25,429 nucleotides of DNA from CAZTLI01 sp964614375 (GCA_964614375.1 CAZTLI010000017.1:1-25429); one strand, 5' to 3'. Shown: positions 7,744 through 16,789, counted from the first letter of the stretch. Notes: generated from the letters alone by a model not told the origin. Program-made: numbers and translations.

Positions 7744-8547
7744 CTACCTGAATAACACTTGCACCGCGAGACGACCCAAGAGCAGTTCATCACCCTTATG
7801 CAATAGCGACGGTTCGTTCGCACGTAAACGTTTCCCGGCGAGGAATGTCCCGTTCGTACTGCCGAGGTCGGTCACATAAAGGTGATTGTCTTTTAAATGC
7901 AACCGTACATGCTGACGCGACACACCACGATCCAATGCGCCATAGGGTGTCAGGTCAATCATATCGCTTTCCGGGCGTGATCCGGGTTCAGTTCGCCCCA
8001 AAATCACAGAATCGGCCTCGCTCAAGACAAACCGTTCAACCATGCTGCGGATAACAAAAATAATTTCACGCTTATCGCCCAGCGACGCCGTACCCTGTAT
8101 ACTGTTTGCAGCCAATTTTTGCCGCAGGCGGTCATTGCTGCTGCTCAGAATGGCGGTATCGGGCTGATTGGCGCGGGACTCCCCCGACGATGTAAACGCA
8201 CCTTTGGGCAAGGGTGGCTTATTAATCGGGGTGCGATCATGCGTTTCAGTTTCGGGTTCATCCAACCTCGGCGCCACATTACCGGAATCCACAACGGGCG
8301 CACCGCGTGTTTTGCCTTTATCGTCGTGTGTCACAGTTGGGGTGAAGTCAATGATTTTGCCGTCAACACGCTCAGAATCCGGTTTTGATGTTGATTTGGA
8401 TTGCGACTCTGGGTGGTCGTTTACCGCGTGCAGTTGCTGTGTTGAGCGTTTTTCGCCAACATCCAGAGCCTGTGTTTCTGAGCCATCTTCTATAAAATCA
8501 TCATTGGTGGGCATGGTATTTGAAGGGGCTGACCGTTCTTTTTTCAT
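7744..8547 (-). CDS. FHA-domain protein with long disordered N-terminus
   Basis: This 267-residue protein has about 160 N-terminal residues of low complexity rich in S, T, D, E, K and P, predicted disordered, with several Thr residues in acidic context (e.g. DGSETQALDV). A C-terminal forkhead-associated domain (about 165-267) has all core motifs: SVILGRTEPGS, GVSRQHVRLHL, and VTDLGSTNGTFLAGKRL. FHA domains bind phosphothreonine peptides, so the protein is probably a Ser/Thr-kinase-linked signalling adaptor. The Thr-rich tail could be its own phosphorylation target, as in GarA/OdhI (inferred). No signal peptide or membrane segment is seen. I used the ATG at 8547; an in-frame TTG two codons earlier is less likely. 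The Shine-Dalgarno is poor. Confidence 0.85.
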   Translation of the reverse strand: MKKERSAPSNTMPTNDDFIEDGSETQALDVGEKRSTQQLHAVNDHPESQSKSTSKPDSERVDGKIIDFTPTVTHDDKGKTRGAPVVDSGNVAPRLDEPETETHDRTPINKPPLPKGAFTSSGESRANQPDTAILSSSNDRLRQKLAANSIQGTASLGDKREIIFVIRSMVERFVLSEADSVILGRTEPGSRPESDMIDLTPYGALDRGVSRQHVRLHLKDNHLYVTDLGSTNGTFLAGKRLRANEPSLLHKGDELLLGRLAVQVLFR

Positions 8548-8584
8548 AAGCAACCAAAGTTCTTATTCTTTATTCACTGGTTTT

Positions 8585-8593
8585 ATTATAGCA
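8585..8593 (-). promoter_or_regulatory. Candidate extended -10 promoter for the FHA gene
   Basis: The minus strand reads TGCTATAAT, a full extended -10 (TG-N-TATAAT), about 38 bp before the FHA start. TTGCAA lies only 14 bp upstream and is too close for a normal -35. Extended -10 promoters often tolerate a poor -35. Confidence 0.5.
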
Positions 8594-8663
8594 TAGTTCC
8601 AATTTTGCAACACGCGCCGGGCGTAAAATGACGTAAATATTGCGACCCATAGGACTCATGACA

Positions 8664-10415
8664 ATGACTCTGGAAAATCATAAACGAATCACCGTATCGC
8701 ATCCTCGCGGCACCATACGCGCAACACTTCAGCAAGGGATGGTATTGGAAGGCCCCATCGGCGCGACAGTAGGCGATTTTCTGATCGCCGCGCAGCAGCA
8801 GGAAGTGCTCGAATACGACAGTCCGCTTGTCGGCGCGATTTGTGACGGACGGCTGCGCGAGTTGACGTATCCGCTGAACCGTGACGCGAATATCGCCCCT
8901 GTGCTGCTTTCAACCAGCGATGGCGGGCGCATCTACCGGCGTTCGTTGGTCATGATGATGGTGACCGCTGCCGAAGAATTGTGGCCCGGCTGTCGTCCCA
9001 GTGTGCGCTATGCCGTTCCCGATGGCGGATTCTATTGTACGGTACTGAAACGTGAGCCATTTCACGCCGATGATCTGGCAAAACTTGAAGCCCACATGCA
9101 CAAATTGGTCGAAGCCCGCGACCCTATCAGCAAACGCGAAGTCTCGTTGGATGAAGCCCGCGAATTGTTCGCGTCACGCGGCGAAGATGACAAATTGCGC
9201 TTGCTCGAACAGCGCACACGGCAGCGTTTGACGCTGTATGAACTGCGTGGACATGCCGACTATTATTATGGCTATATGGTGCCACACACCGGCTACCTCC
9301 CCTATTTTCGGCTTGTCTGGGTGGAGGGTGGCTTCATCCTGCAATATCCGCGTAAAGAAAGCCCAACTGAACTGCGCGAAATCAATGCCTATGCCAAGCT
9401 GCGCCATGTCTTTAATCAGGCGGATGACTGGTTACAGCGGATGGAAGTGGAAGACATCGGGCAACTGAATCGGCTGGTACGCGCCAAAAGTATCCACGAA
9501 TTGGTTCTGGTCGCAGAGGCACTGCATGAACAGAATGTCGCCGCAATTGCTGCCCGGATATACGAGAAACATCATAGCGAACACGTTCAACTCATCTTGA
9601 TAGCCGGGCCATCGTCATCGGGCAAGACCTCGTTCGCCAAACGACTAGCGATCCAACTGCTGGCACACGGCCTGCGCCCCTTCACGCTGGAAATGGATAA
9701 CTATTTTGTAGACCGCGAGCAAACGCCGCGCGACGAAAATGGCGACTATGATTTTGAGTCACTCGGTGCGATAGAACTGTCTTTGTTGAACGATCATTTG
9801 CTCAAATTGATGCACGGTAAAGAAGTCATCCTGCCGAAATTCGATTTCATCACAGGCAAACGTCGCGAAGGGCGCATCGCACAGCTACAAAAAAATGAAA
9901 TCATCATCATCGAAGGCATTCACGGCCTAAATCCCGGTTTAACGCCCGGTATTCCGCCAGATGTGATTTTCCGGGTATATGTCTCGGCGCTCACGCAGTT
10001 GAATATCGACTCATATAATCGCGTGCCGACGACAGATGTGCGTTTGCTGCGGCGTGTGGTCCGTGATGCGCGCACACGCGGCTATTCGGCAGTGGATACG
10101 CTCGAACGCTGGCAAAGTGTGCGGCGGGGCGAAAAACGCAACATTTTCCCCTATCAAGAAAATGCCGACGCCATGTTTAACTCGGCATTGGTTTATGAGC
10201 TAGCGGTGCTGCGTCCATTTGCCGAACCGCTGCTGCTGCAAGTAGAGCCAGCGACGCCACCCCACATTGAGGCCAATCGACTGCTCTCGTTCTTGCGCTG
10301 GGTCCATCCGATTGACCCGGCGGCACAGGGCATGATTCCAGATACATCACTGTTACGTGAATTTATCGGGGGGTCGAGCTTAGATGACTACCATCCAGGG
10401 GCACAACTGCCGTAG
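8664..10415 (+). CDS. TGS / ThrRS-like N-terminal domain fused to uridine kinase-type P-loop kinase
   Basis: The protein is 583 residues. The N-terminus (about 1-80) looks like a TGS domain (ITVSHPRGTIRATLQQGMVL). Residues 85-200 resemble the second additional domain of threonyl-tRNA synthetase, but without its usual histidines: the expected HxxxH region reads RRSLVMMM. The C-terminal half is a uridine/phosphoribulokinase-type kinase. Its Walker A is IAGPSSSGKTSF (about 313-324). The substrate segment is LEMDNYFVDREQTPRDENGD, followed by LPKFDFITGKRREG and EIIIIEGIHGLNPGL (Walker B). This architecture matches the family annotated as nucleoside kinase (Thermotoga TM0751-like). The likely reaction is NTP-dependent nucleoside phosphorylation in pyrimidine salvage, but the real substrate is uncertain. 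I chose the ATG at 8664 (AGGA 9 nt upstream) over in-frame ATG 8658 and TTG 8640. Confidence 0.82.
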   Translation: MTLENHKRITVSHPRGTIRATLQQGMVLEGPIGATVGDFLIAAQQQEVLEYDSPLVGAICDGRLRELTYPLNRDANIAPVLLSTSDGGRIYRRSLVMMMVTAAEELWPGCRPSVRYAVPDGGFYCTVLKREPFHADDLAKLEAHMHKLVEARDPISKREVSLDEARELFASRGEDDKLRLLEQRTRQRLTLYELRGHADYYYGYMVPHTGYLPYFRLVWVEGGFILQYPRKESPTELREINAYAKLRHVFNQADDWLQRMEVEDIGQLNRLVRAKSIHELVLVAEALHEQNVAAIAARIYEKHHSEHVQLILIAGPSSSGKTSFAKRLAIQLLAHGLRPFTLEMDNYFVDREQTPRDENGDYDFESLGAIELSLLNDHLLKLMHGKEVILPKFDFITGKRREGRIAQLQKNEIIIIEGIHGLNPGLTPGIPPDVIFRVYVSALTQLNIDSYNRVPTTDVRLLRRVVRDARTRGYSAVDTLERWQSVRRGEKRNIFPYQENADAMFNSALVYELAVLRPFAEPLLLQVEPATPPHIEANRLLSFLRWVHPIDPAAQGMIPDTSLLREFIGGSSLDDYHPGAQLP

Positions 10416-10465
10416 AATTAAGGAATCAGTCTCACCACCAGCGGCAAAGTCTCATACAATAGGTT

Positions 10466-10471
10466 TATAAT
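10466..10471 (+). promoter_or_regulatory. Candidate -10 element upstream of the Hsp70-like gene
   Basis: A perfect TATAAT lies 43 bp before the Hsp70-like ATG in the 98-bp gap. The -35 region (GGCAAA or similar) is poor. No inverted repeat resembling a CIRCE heat-shock operator was seen. Confidence 0.4.
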
Positions 10472-10513
10472 TGGTTTGTACCGCATCCATCATCACCAAA
10501 ATACAGGAATCCT

Positions 10514-12115
10514 ATGGGGCATAAAATCGCAATTGACTTTGGCACGACCAACAGCGTCGTTGCCCGCTGGAATGATAAAAATGAATCCGCTGAAATTGTC
10601 TCGCTCCCTAAAATGAGCGACGCCCATGTCGAAGACCGACCTCCGGTTATTCCGTCACTGTTATATGTGCATGACGGCAAACAAGCGACCATTACCATTG
10701 GGCAATCGATCCGCGATGAAGGGCTAGATCGGCAGCAAGATAATCGGCTGTTCCGCAATTTTAAGCGCGGTGTGGTGGGCACGGCTGCGACTGAAGCCCG
10801 GACTATTGACGGTACAGCATGGGAAGACAAAGACGCGGGCAAGCATTTCCTCAACCAATTGATTGAATCCTTACCCTACAAAGATAGCGACATCGACCAG
10901 CTTGTCATCACTACACCCGTCGCCTCGTTCGAGGGCTATCTGGCGTGGCTAAACAGCGTAATAGATGAGATTAATCCCGAAAAAATTCGCATCGTGGACG
11001 AATCAACGGCGGCAGCGCTCGGTTATGCCGTGACCAAACCCGGCGCAGTCGTGCTCGTCTTCGATTTTGGCGGCGGCACGTTGGACTTGTCACTGGTGCA
11101 GCTACCCGAACACAAAGAGAAAACCGGCGGATTTTTGAGCCGCTTGCGTAAAGGCGCGCCCGCACAGCATACAGCGCGCGTCATCGCCAAAGCCGGACGC
11201 ATCATCGGCGGCAGTGACATCGACCAGTGGCTCATTGGCGAAGTGATGCAACGCGCCGGACTGAATACCGAAACATTGGGCAGCGCCTATCCAATAGTAT
11301 TGACGCTTTGCGAACAGGCCAAAATTGCGCTATCCACCGACGATCAAGCCGCCATCACATTCGACGCCAACGGCAAATCACACACGGTCAGGATTACACG
11401 CGAAGAATTGGAAGCCCTGTGTGAAGCCAATGGCTTTTTTAGTGCCTTACGCCGTGTTGTAGATAAAGTGATGCACGTCGCACGGCAGCGGGGCATCTTC
11501 AAAGAAGATATTCATTATGTGCTAATGGTCGGCGGCACGTCACTCATGCCGTCTGTCCAGCGCACATTGGGGCAATATTTCACCGATATGGCTGTCCGCG
11601 CCGATAAACCCTTCACCGCCGTTGCCGAAGGCGCATTGCAAGTCGCAGCGGGTTATGGTCTGGAAGATTACCTCATTCACAGTTATGGTCTGCGTCATCT
11701 ATCACCGGAAACAAACACCCATGACTATGATGAAATCGTGCCAATGGGCAGCCAGTATCCGATTGACCGCCCCATTGAAGTCATGCTTGCCGCCGCCCAT
11801 GATAACCAGACCGAAATGGAATTCGTCATCGGCGAAATCGATACCGACTCGGTCTCGATGATTGAAGTCAAATATGAGGATGGGCAGGCGGTGTTTGTGG
11901 CACAAGCGGGCGATAGCGAACAAAAAATCGTCGCGCTCAATGATAAAGACACCAAACTCGTGCTGGCGAAGCTCGACCCACCCGCGAAAGTGGGCGAAGA
12001 CCGCATCAAAGCCCAATTTACAATTGATGATCGCCGCCAACTGCGCGTGACCGTGACCGACATCCAGACGCACAAAGTTCTGGTTGACAACCAGGCAGTC
12101 GCGACACTGCGCTGA
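10514..12115 (+). CDS. Hsp70/DnaK-like ATPase without the alpha-helical lid
   Basis: This 533-residue protein has an actin/Hsp70 nucleotide-binding domain. IAIDFGTTNSVVARW (about 5-19) is the phosphate-1 loop. RIVDESTAAALGYA is the connector, VLVFDFGGGTLDLSL (about 179-193) is phosphate-2, and VLMVGGTSLMPSVQ (about 336-349) is the adenosine motif. A basic insert (about 200-220, GGFLSRLRKGAPAQ) precedes IIGGSDIDQWL. The hydrophobic linker (DVLLLDV in DnaK) is replaced by DYLIHSYGLRHL. A short beta substrate-binding-like domain follows to the end, while the C-terminal helical lid (about 100 residues in DnaK) is missing. It is therefore a specialised Hsp70-like protein rather than DnaK. AGGA precedes the ATG. 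The HEAT-repeat gene follows after 21 nt and is probably its partner. Confidence 0.85.
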   Translation: MGHKIAIDFGTTNSVVARWNDKNESAEIVSLPKMSDAHVEDRPPVIPSLLYVHDGKQATITIGQSIRDEGLDRQQDNRLFRNFKRGVVGTAATEARTIDGTAWEDKDAGKHFLNQLIESLPYKDSDIDQLVITTPVASFEGYLAWLNSVIDEINPEKIRIVDESTAAALGYAVTKPGAVVLVFDFGGGTLDLSLVQLPEHKEKTGGFLSRLRKGAPAQHTARVIAKAGRIIGGSDIDQWLIGEVMQRAGLNTETLGSAYPIVLTLCEQAKIALSTDDQAAITFDANGKSHTVRITREELEALCEANGFFSALRRVVDKVMHVARQRGIFKEDIHYVLMVGGTSLMPSVQRTLGQYFTDMAVRADKPFTAVAEGALQVAAGYGLEDYLIHSYGLRHLSPETNTHDYDEIVPMGSQYPIDRPIEVMLAAAHDNQTEMEFVIGEIDTDSVSMIEVKYEDGQAVFVAQAGDSEQKIVALNDKDTKLVLAKLDPPAKVGEDRIKAQFTIDDRRQLRVTVTDIQTHKVLVDNQAVATLR

Positions 12116-12136
12116 TATGAAGGGGAATAAACTATC

Positions 12137-13318
12137 ATGACAACCATAACCGGGCGTGAACCCCGTTTATCCGTGATAAGCAGCGAAACCGGTAAGCGAC
12201 GCCTGTCGCTGCGCCGTTTCGCCACCATGCTCAACATGCTGCCGCCGGACCGGGTGTCGGTGGATGCACTGGCAGAAGCCATCAAAAGTGAAGAATTCTT
12301 CGTCCGTTACAATGCCGCCAAGATGCTGGGCCGACGTGGTGATCGGGATGCCCGCCTCGTGATTCAAAATGTGCTCGAAAAAGGTGAAATCCGGTCACGC
12401 GCGAGTGTCGCGCGGCATCTCTATGCCTTTACCTGGTTTTCCGCCGAACCACTCATCAAACAAGCCCTCAAAGACAAGGACTCGCGGGTGCGCGAGGCCG
12501 CGATTTATGCCCTGTGCGACCTGCGCGAATTCAACGCCTTTCAATTGATGATCGACGTGTTGAAAGACGAAGAAGACAACGTGCGTGAGGCGGCGGCTTT
12601 CGGCCTGCGCGATTGTCAGGATGCGGCGGCTGTCCCGGTGCTGGAAGTGGCGATGCAAGCCAAAGACCCGGACGTGCGAATCAAAGCATTGGAAGCCCTC
12701 GGCGCAAACGACACCGCAGAGGCCATCCCCGTCGTCCGCAATGGCATCAACGATCCCGAACCCGACGTAAAATATGCCGCCACATTGAGTCTACTCGAAC
12801 TGGCGGGCGAAACGTGGTTAGAAGAATTATCGGGCGTGATTGGACGCACCAGTGGCGTGACATTGCAGCAGGTGCTGCGTGGATTTTTCCATGCGACCAA
12901 TTACCTGAAAATTGATGTTGTCCGCAGCAAAGCCGCCGACCTGATGATCGACGCGCTGGAAACGGCACTGCTCGATACCATGGCGGAAGTACGCATGGCG
13001 TGTATCTGGCCGCTGTCGTGGATGCGGCACGAACGGACACCGGGCATCCTCAAACGTGCTTATACCATCGAGGCCGATAGTGATGTCAAAGCCCATATCG
13101 TCCGTGTCGCTGCCAGTTTGATGTCTGAAGCCGGCGAGGACATTCTGCAAAATGCGCTCAACAGCAGCGACGTAAAGGTCAAAACGATTGCAGATAGTAT
13201 CATGGCTGACCGCGAACGCAGCGGTGTCGTCCTCACCTATGACGAAGCGGCGGGGATGGGACGCGCGATGGCGAAACCCCTGCGGTCAGAATTGATGCAA
13301 AAAGGAAAATCCAGCTAA
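12137..13318 (+). CDS. HEAT-repeat protein
   Basis: This 393-residue soluble protein is built almost entirely from HEAT/PBS-lyase-type helical repeats, about nine units of roughly 30 residues. Clear examples are LIKQALKDKDSRVREAAIYA, MIDVLKDEEDNVREAAAFGL, VLEVAMQAKDPDVRIKALEA and VVRNGINDPEPDVKYAATLS, all with the conserved D-x-x-V-R/K register. A less regular segment near 230-265 separates the last three repeats. Such solenoids bind protein partners. AAGGGG lies about 11 nt before the ATG. The gene starts 21 nt after the Hsp70-like gene, so they are probably one operon. Analogy with eukaryotic armadillo-repeat Hsp70 exchange factors (Fes1/HspBP1) is inference only. The gene ends 19 bp from the convergent carB stop, with no visible terminator. 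Confidence 0.87.
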   Translation: MTTITGREPRLSVISSETGKRRLSLRRFATMLNMLPPDRVSVDALAEAIKSEEFFVRYNAAKMLGRRGDRDARLVIQNVLEKGEIRSRASVARHLYAFTWFSAEPLIKQALKDKDSRVREAAIYALCDLREFNAFQLMIDVLKDEEDNVREAAAFGLRDCQDAAAVPVLEVAMQAKDPDVRIKALEALGANDTAEAIPVVRNGINDPEPDVKYAATLSLLELAGETWLEELSGVIGRTSGVTLQQVLRGFFHATNYLKIDVVRSKAADLMIDALETALLDTMAEVRMACIWPLSWMRHERTPGILKRAYTIEADSDVKAHIVRVAASLMSEAGEDILQNALNSSDVKVKTIADSIMADRERSGVVLTYDEAAGMGRAMAKPLRSELMQKGKSS

Positions 13319-13337
13319 CCGCCCTGAGTGCTCTGTC

Positions 13338-16300
13338 CTAGTCGTCAGCACCATTCGGTTGATGATGTGTTTGCAGGCTGCGGACTTTCAGCGGCTTCTG
13401 GTGCAAGGCGCGAATGCCCTGGACTGTTGCCATGGCCGCGCTCATCGTCGTGACCAGCGGAATGCCCAGTTGGTGCGCCATACTGCGAATCGCGCTGCCA
13501 TCGGTATGCGCCTGTTGACCAAGCGGCGTGTTGATAATCAGATTGATTTGACCATCACGCATCGCATCCAGAATATGGGGCGACCCCTCAGAAATCTTGT
13601 TGATGCGCGCTGCGGGTAATCCGATACTTTCCAACCAGTCCGCCGTGCCGGCTGTTGCGACCAGATTAAAGCCCATCTTATGCAATTCACGCGCGATTTT
13701 CACAACCGCGCCCTTATCCATTTGATTCACGCTTATACAGGCCGTCCCCTCAAGTGGCAGCGGGACGTTGGTCGCCATCTGCGCTTTGACGAAAGCGTGA
13801 CCAAAGTTGGAGGCGTGACCCATCACTTCGCCCGTGGAACGCATCTCTGGTCCCAATTTGGCATCCACACCGGGAAATTTGACGAAAGGCAACACCGCCT
13901 CTTTGACAAAAAAGCCATCGACTTGCGGTTCTTCAGAAAAATTAAGGTCTCGCAGAGTTTTTCCCGTGGCGATTTGCGCGGCGTAGCGGGCCAGTGGATG
14001 TCCTGTCGCCTTGCTAACAAAGGGCACAGTACGGCTGGCGCGGGGATTGACTTCTAACACGTAAACTTCATCGTCTTTAATCGCGAACTGGATGTTAAAC
14101 AGCCCTATTACGCCTAATGCCTTGCCAATGCGTTGCGTATACTGACGGATAATATCCAAATGATAATAGCTGATTTTATAGGGCGGCAGCACGCAGGCTG
14201 AGTCGCCGCTGTGGACGCCCGCTTCTTCGATATGCTGCATGACGCCGCCAATCGTCACCTGCTCGCCATCAGACAGGGCATCGACATCCACTTCAAAAGC
14301 GTCGTCCAAGAATTGGTCAATCAAAATCGGGTGGCCTGTCCATTCGACATTTTTGTCTAACCACTTCAGCAGCGATTCTTCATCAAATACAATCGCCATG
14401 CCGCGCCCACCGAGCACATAACTCGGACGCACCAGCACGGGATAACCTATCGTTGCGGCTGCCTGCACCGCCTCTTCGCGAGTCGAAACCGTGGCGCCGG
14501 GTGGTTGGGGAATGTCCATCTCGTTCATCAGCGCATTAAAACGCTCGCGGTCTTCGGCAAGGTCAATGGTCTCTACCGACGTGCCCCAGATAGGCGCGCC
14601 CGCATCCGCCAGCGCCCGTGCAATATTCAACGGAGTCTGCCCGCCAAATTGCACCAGCACACCATCTGGTTTTTCGACATCCACGATGTTCAACACATCT
14701 TCAGCAGTCAACGGCTCAAAGTAGAGGCGGTCAGCGGTGTCATAATCGGTGGAAACGGTCTCCGGGTTACAATTGACCATAATCGTCTCATAGCCCATGT
14801 CTTTTAGCGCGAAACAGGCGTGGACACAGCAATAATCGAATTCAATCCCCTGCCCGATGCGGTTGGGTCCGCCGCCGAGAATCACGACCTTTTTCTTCTC
14901 AGTTGGAAAGGCTTCATTTTCTTCTTCATAGGTCGAATAGAGATATGGGGTGTGGGCTGCAAACTCCGCCGCACAGGTATCGACACGATAAAAATTTGCC
15001 CATATGCCGAGTGCTTTACGCCGTTCGCGCACCGCCATTTCATCCACACCGATTAATTGCGCGAGATAGGCATCGGCAAAGCCATAGCGTTTGAGTTTGA
15101 AAAAATCCGCCGCATTCAGTGAGTCAAGCGTGAGGTTTTTCTTCAGGATGGTGTCGTGAATTCGCATCATGTCTGCCATCTGCTGAACGAACCACAGGTC
15201 AAACTCGGTAGTTTCAACGATGTCATCAATCGTTGCGCCATTGCCCAATGCTGTCGCGACCTGAAACAGGCGCTGGGCGGTGGGCACACGCAGAGTCTCT
15301 GGCGACGAAATCGCTTCCAGCTTGCTGCCGAAGCCCGCTACGCCAATATCGAGGGCGCGCACACCTTTTTGCAAGGCTTCGGGAAAGGTGCGACCAATCG
15401 CCATGACTTCGCCGACGGCTTTCATTTGCGGGCCGAGTTTTTCGTCCACGCCTTCAAATTTACGGAAGTCCCAGCGTGGAATTTTGACGACGATGTAATC
15501 CAGCGACGGCTCAAAACTAGCGGGCGTCACCTGCGTAATATCATTGGGGATTTCATCCAGCGTAAAACCGACTGCGACCAGCGCGGCGATTTTGGCGATT
15601 GGGAAACCTGTCGCTTTGCTCGCCAGTGCCGACGAACGCGACACACGCGGATTCATCTCAATCACATACACTTCGCCGTCATCAGGATTAATGGCAAACT
15701 GGACGTTCGCGCCGCCAGTTGTGATGCCTACACGATCAAAAATGGCCTTCGACATATCGCGCAAACGCTGCAACTCTTTGTCCGTGAGTGTCTGTGCCGG
15801 AGCGATAGTGATACTATCACCTGTATGCACACCCATAGGATCGAGATTTTCGATAGAACACACGACGACAAAATTACCCTTCCCATCGCGCATCAATTCC
15901 AGCTCATACTCTTTCCAACCCAACAGACTTCTATCAACCAGCACCTCGCCAACCGGACTCTGCTTGATACCGCGCGCTACGATTTCGCGCAGGTCAGCTT
16001 CATCATAGGCCACACCACCCCCAGAGCCGCCAAGTGTATAGGACGGACGAATCAGCGCCGGATAACCCGTTATCTTGACTACACGCAGCGCCTCATCAAT
16101 CGACCCAACGACCTCACTCGCGGGCACTTTCAACCCAATTTCGCCCATTGTCTGATTGAACAGGCGGCGGTCTTCGGCAATTTCGATGCTGCTTAACGAC
16201 GCACCAATGAGTTCTACGTTATGTGTTTCCAGCACACCATTGTTATACAGGTCAATCGCGAGGTTCAGCGCCGTTTGTCCGCCGACAGTTGGCAGGAGCG

Positions 16301-16553
16301 CGTCGGGTTTTTCGCGGATGATGATTTGCTCACAGATGTCGGGCGTTAGTGGCTCGACATAGGTCGCATCGGCAAATTCGGGGTCGGTCATAATCGTCGC
16401 TGGATTCGAATTCACCAGTACAATCCGATATCCCTGCGCCCTCAATGCCTTACACGCTTGTACTCCGCTGTAATCAAATTCACAACCCTGCCCAATTACA
16501 ATTGGGCCAGAGCCAATCACCATAATTGTCTGGATGTCCGTTCTTTTGGGCAT
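13338..16553 (-). CDS. carB: Carbamoyl-phosphate synthase large subunit
   Basis: The 1071 residues match the usual bacterial length. CarB forms carbamoyl phosphate from ammonia (channelled from CarA), bicarbonate and two ATP, for arginine and pyrimidines. Two homologous ATP-grasp halves are visible. Each opens with a similar motif, VIGSGPIVIGQGCEFDYSG (about 12-30) and VILGGGPNRIGQGIEFDYC (about 560-580). Each carries a PALIRPSYTLGGSGGG or PVLVRPSYVLGGRGMA glycine-rich loop and an EVNPRxSR-type metal motif. The C-terminal MGS-like allosteric domain (about 940-1071) contains NLVATAGTADWLESIGL and LIINTPLG. It is the last gene of the arg-car cluster and starts 23 nt after the small membrane protein gene. 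Confidence 0.97.
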   Translation of the reverse strand: MPKRTDIQTIMVIGSGPIVIGQGCEFDYSGVQACKALRAQGYRIVLVNSNPATIMTDPEFADATYVEPLTPDICEQIIIREKPDALLPTVGGQTALNLAIDLYNNGVLETHNVELIGASLSSIEIAEDRRLFNQTMGEIGLKVPASEVVGSIDEALRVVKITGYPALIRPSYTLGGSGGGVAYDEADLREIVARGIKQSPVGEVLVDRSLLGWKEYELELMRDGKGNFVVVCSIENLDPMGVHTGDSITIAPAQTLTDKELQRLRDMSKAIFDRVGITTGGANVQFAINPDDGEVYVIEMNPRVSRSSALASKATGFPIAKIAALVAVGFTLDEIPNDITQVTPASFEPSLDYIVVKIPRWDFRKFEGVDEKLGPQMKAVGEVMAIGRTFPEALQKGVRALDIGVAGFGSKLEAISSPETLRVPTAQRLFQVATALGNGATIDDIVETTEFDLWFVQQMADMMRIHDTILKKNLTLDSLNAADFFKLKRYGFADAYLAQLIGVDEMAVRERRKALGIWANFYRVDTCAAEFAAHTPYLYSTYEEENEAFPTEKKKVVILGGGPNRIGQGIEFDYCCVHACFALKDMGYETIMVNCNPETVSTDYDTADRLYFEPLTAEDVLNIVDVEKPDGVLVQFGGQTPLNIARALADAGAPIWGTSVETIDLAEDRERFNALMNEMDIPQPPGATVSTREEAVQAAATIGYPVLVRPSYVLGGRGMAIVFDEESLLKWLDKNVEWTGHPILIDQFLDDAFEVDVDALSDGEQVTIGGVMQHIEEAGVHSGDSACVLPPYKISYYHLDIIRQYTQRIGKALGVIGLFNIQFAIKDDEVYVLEVNPRASRTVPFVSKATGHPLARYAAQIATGKTLRDLNFSEEPQVDGFFVKEAVLPFVKFPGVDAKLGPEMRSTGEVMGHASNFGHAFVKAQMATNVPLPLEGTACISVNQMDKGAVVKIARELHKMGFNLVATAGTADWLESIGLPAARINKISEGSPHILDAMRDGQINLIINTPLGQQAHTDGSAIRSMAHQLGIPLVTTMSAAMATVQGIRALHQKPLKVRSLQTHHQPNGADD

Positions 16554-16576
16554 GTAGTCCTTCTACACTATTGGAT

Positions 16577-16765
16577 TTACTTTTGCCACCACTGAGGAAT
16601 GATAAATAACAGGCACGCAATCAAAAAAATGATGCTGCCCAACAAGCCAGTTACGCTACCGCTTTCAATACTCGAAACGATATAGAGTACCGCACACAGA
16701 ATGACGAGTGACCACCCCGTAGTGTGAAGCCGATTTTCCATTTTGAACTTATGCCCCATAATCAC
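16577..16765 (-). CDS. Small two-helix membrane protein between carA and carB
   Basis: This is a 62-residue protein if translation starts at GTG 16765, which has GAGG about 11 nt upstream. In-frame ATGs at 16759 and 16741 give 60 or 54 residues. Two hydrophobic segments (about 19-34 and 40-57, including LVILCAVLYIVSS and GLLGSIIFLIACLLFIIPQW) suggest a helical hairpin in the cytoplasmic membrane. I do not recognise the family. It sits between carA (gap 116 nt) and carB (gap 23 nt) on the same strand. It may be a real gene of the operon or a lineage-specific insertion. Membrane hydrophobicity and spacing argue for coding, and the short length lowers confidence. Confidence 0.6.
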   Translation of the reverse strand: MIMGHKFKMENRLHTTGWSLVILCAVLYIVSSIESGSVTGLLGSIIFLIACLLFIIPQWWQK

Positions 16766-16780
16766 AACGTTAATCGCCTC

Positions 16781-16789
16781 ATTTTAGCA
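16781..16789 (-). promoter_or_regulatory. Possible internal promoter before the small membrane protein and carB
   Basis: The minus strand reads TGCTAAAAT, an extended -10-like element in the 116-bp gap after carA. No good -35 is present. If real, it would allow carB expression independent of the arginine attenuator. Nothing else was recognised in this gap. Confidence 0.3.

Noticed and set aside
13319..13337. Bidirectional terminator expected between the HEAT-repeat gene and carB
   Set aside because: The 19-bp gap has no hairpin or T/A run that I can support.
15156..16196. 346-codon open frame on the plus strand
   Set aside because: It is antisense to carB, which is unambiguous; the product is Cys/His/Arg-rich with no domain, a typical shadow frame.
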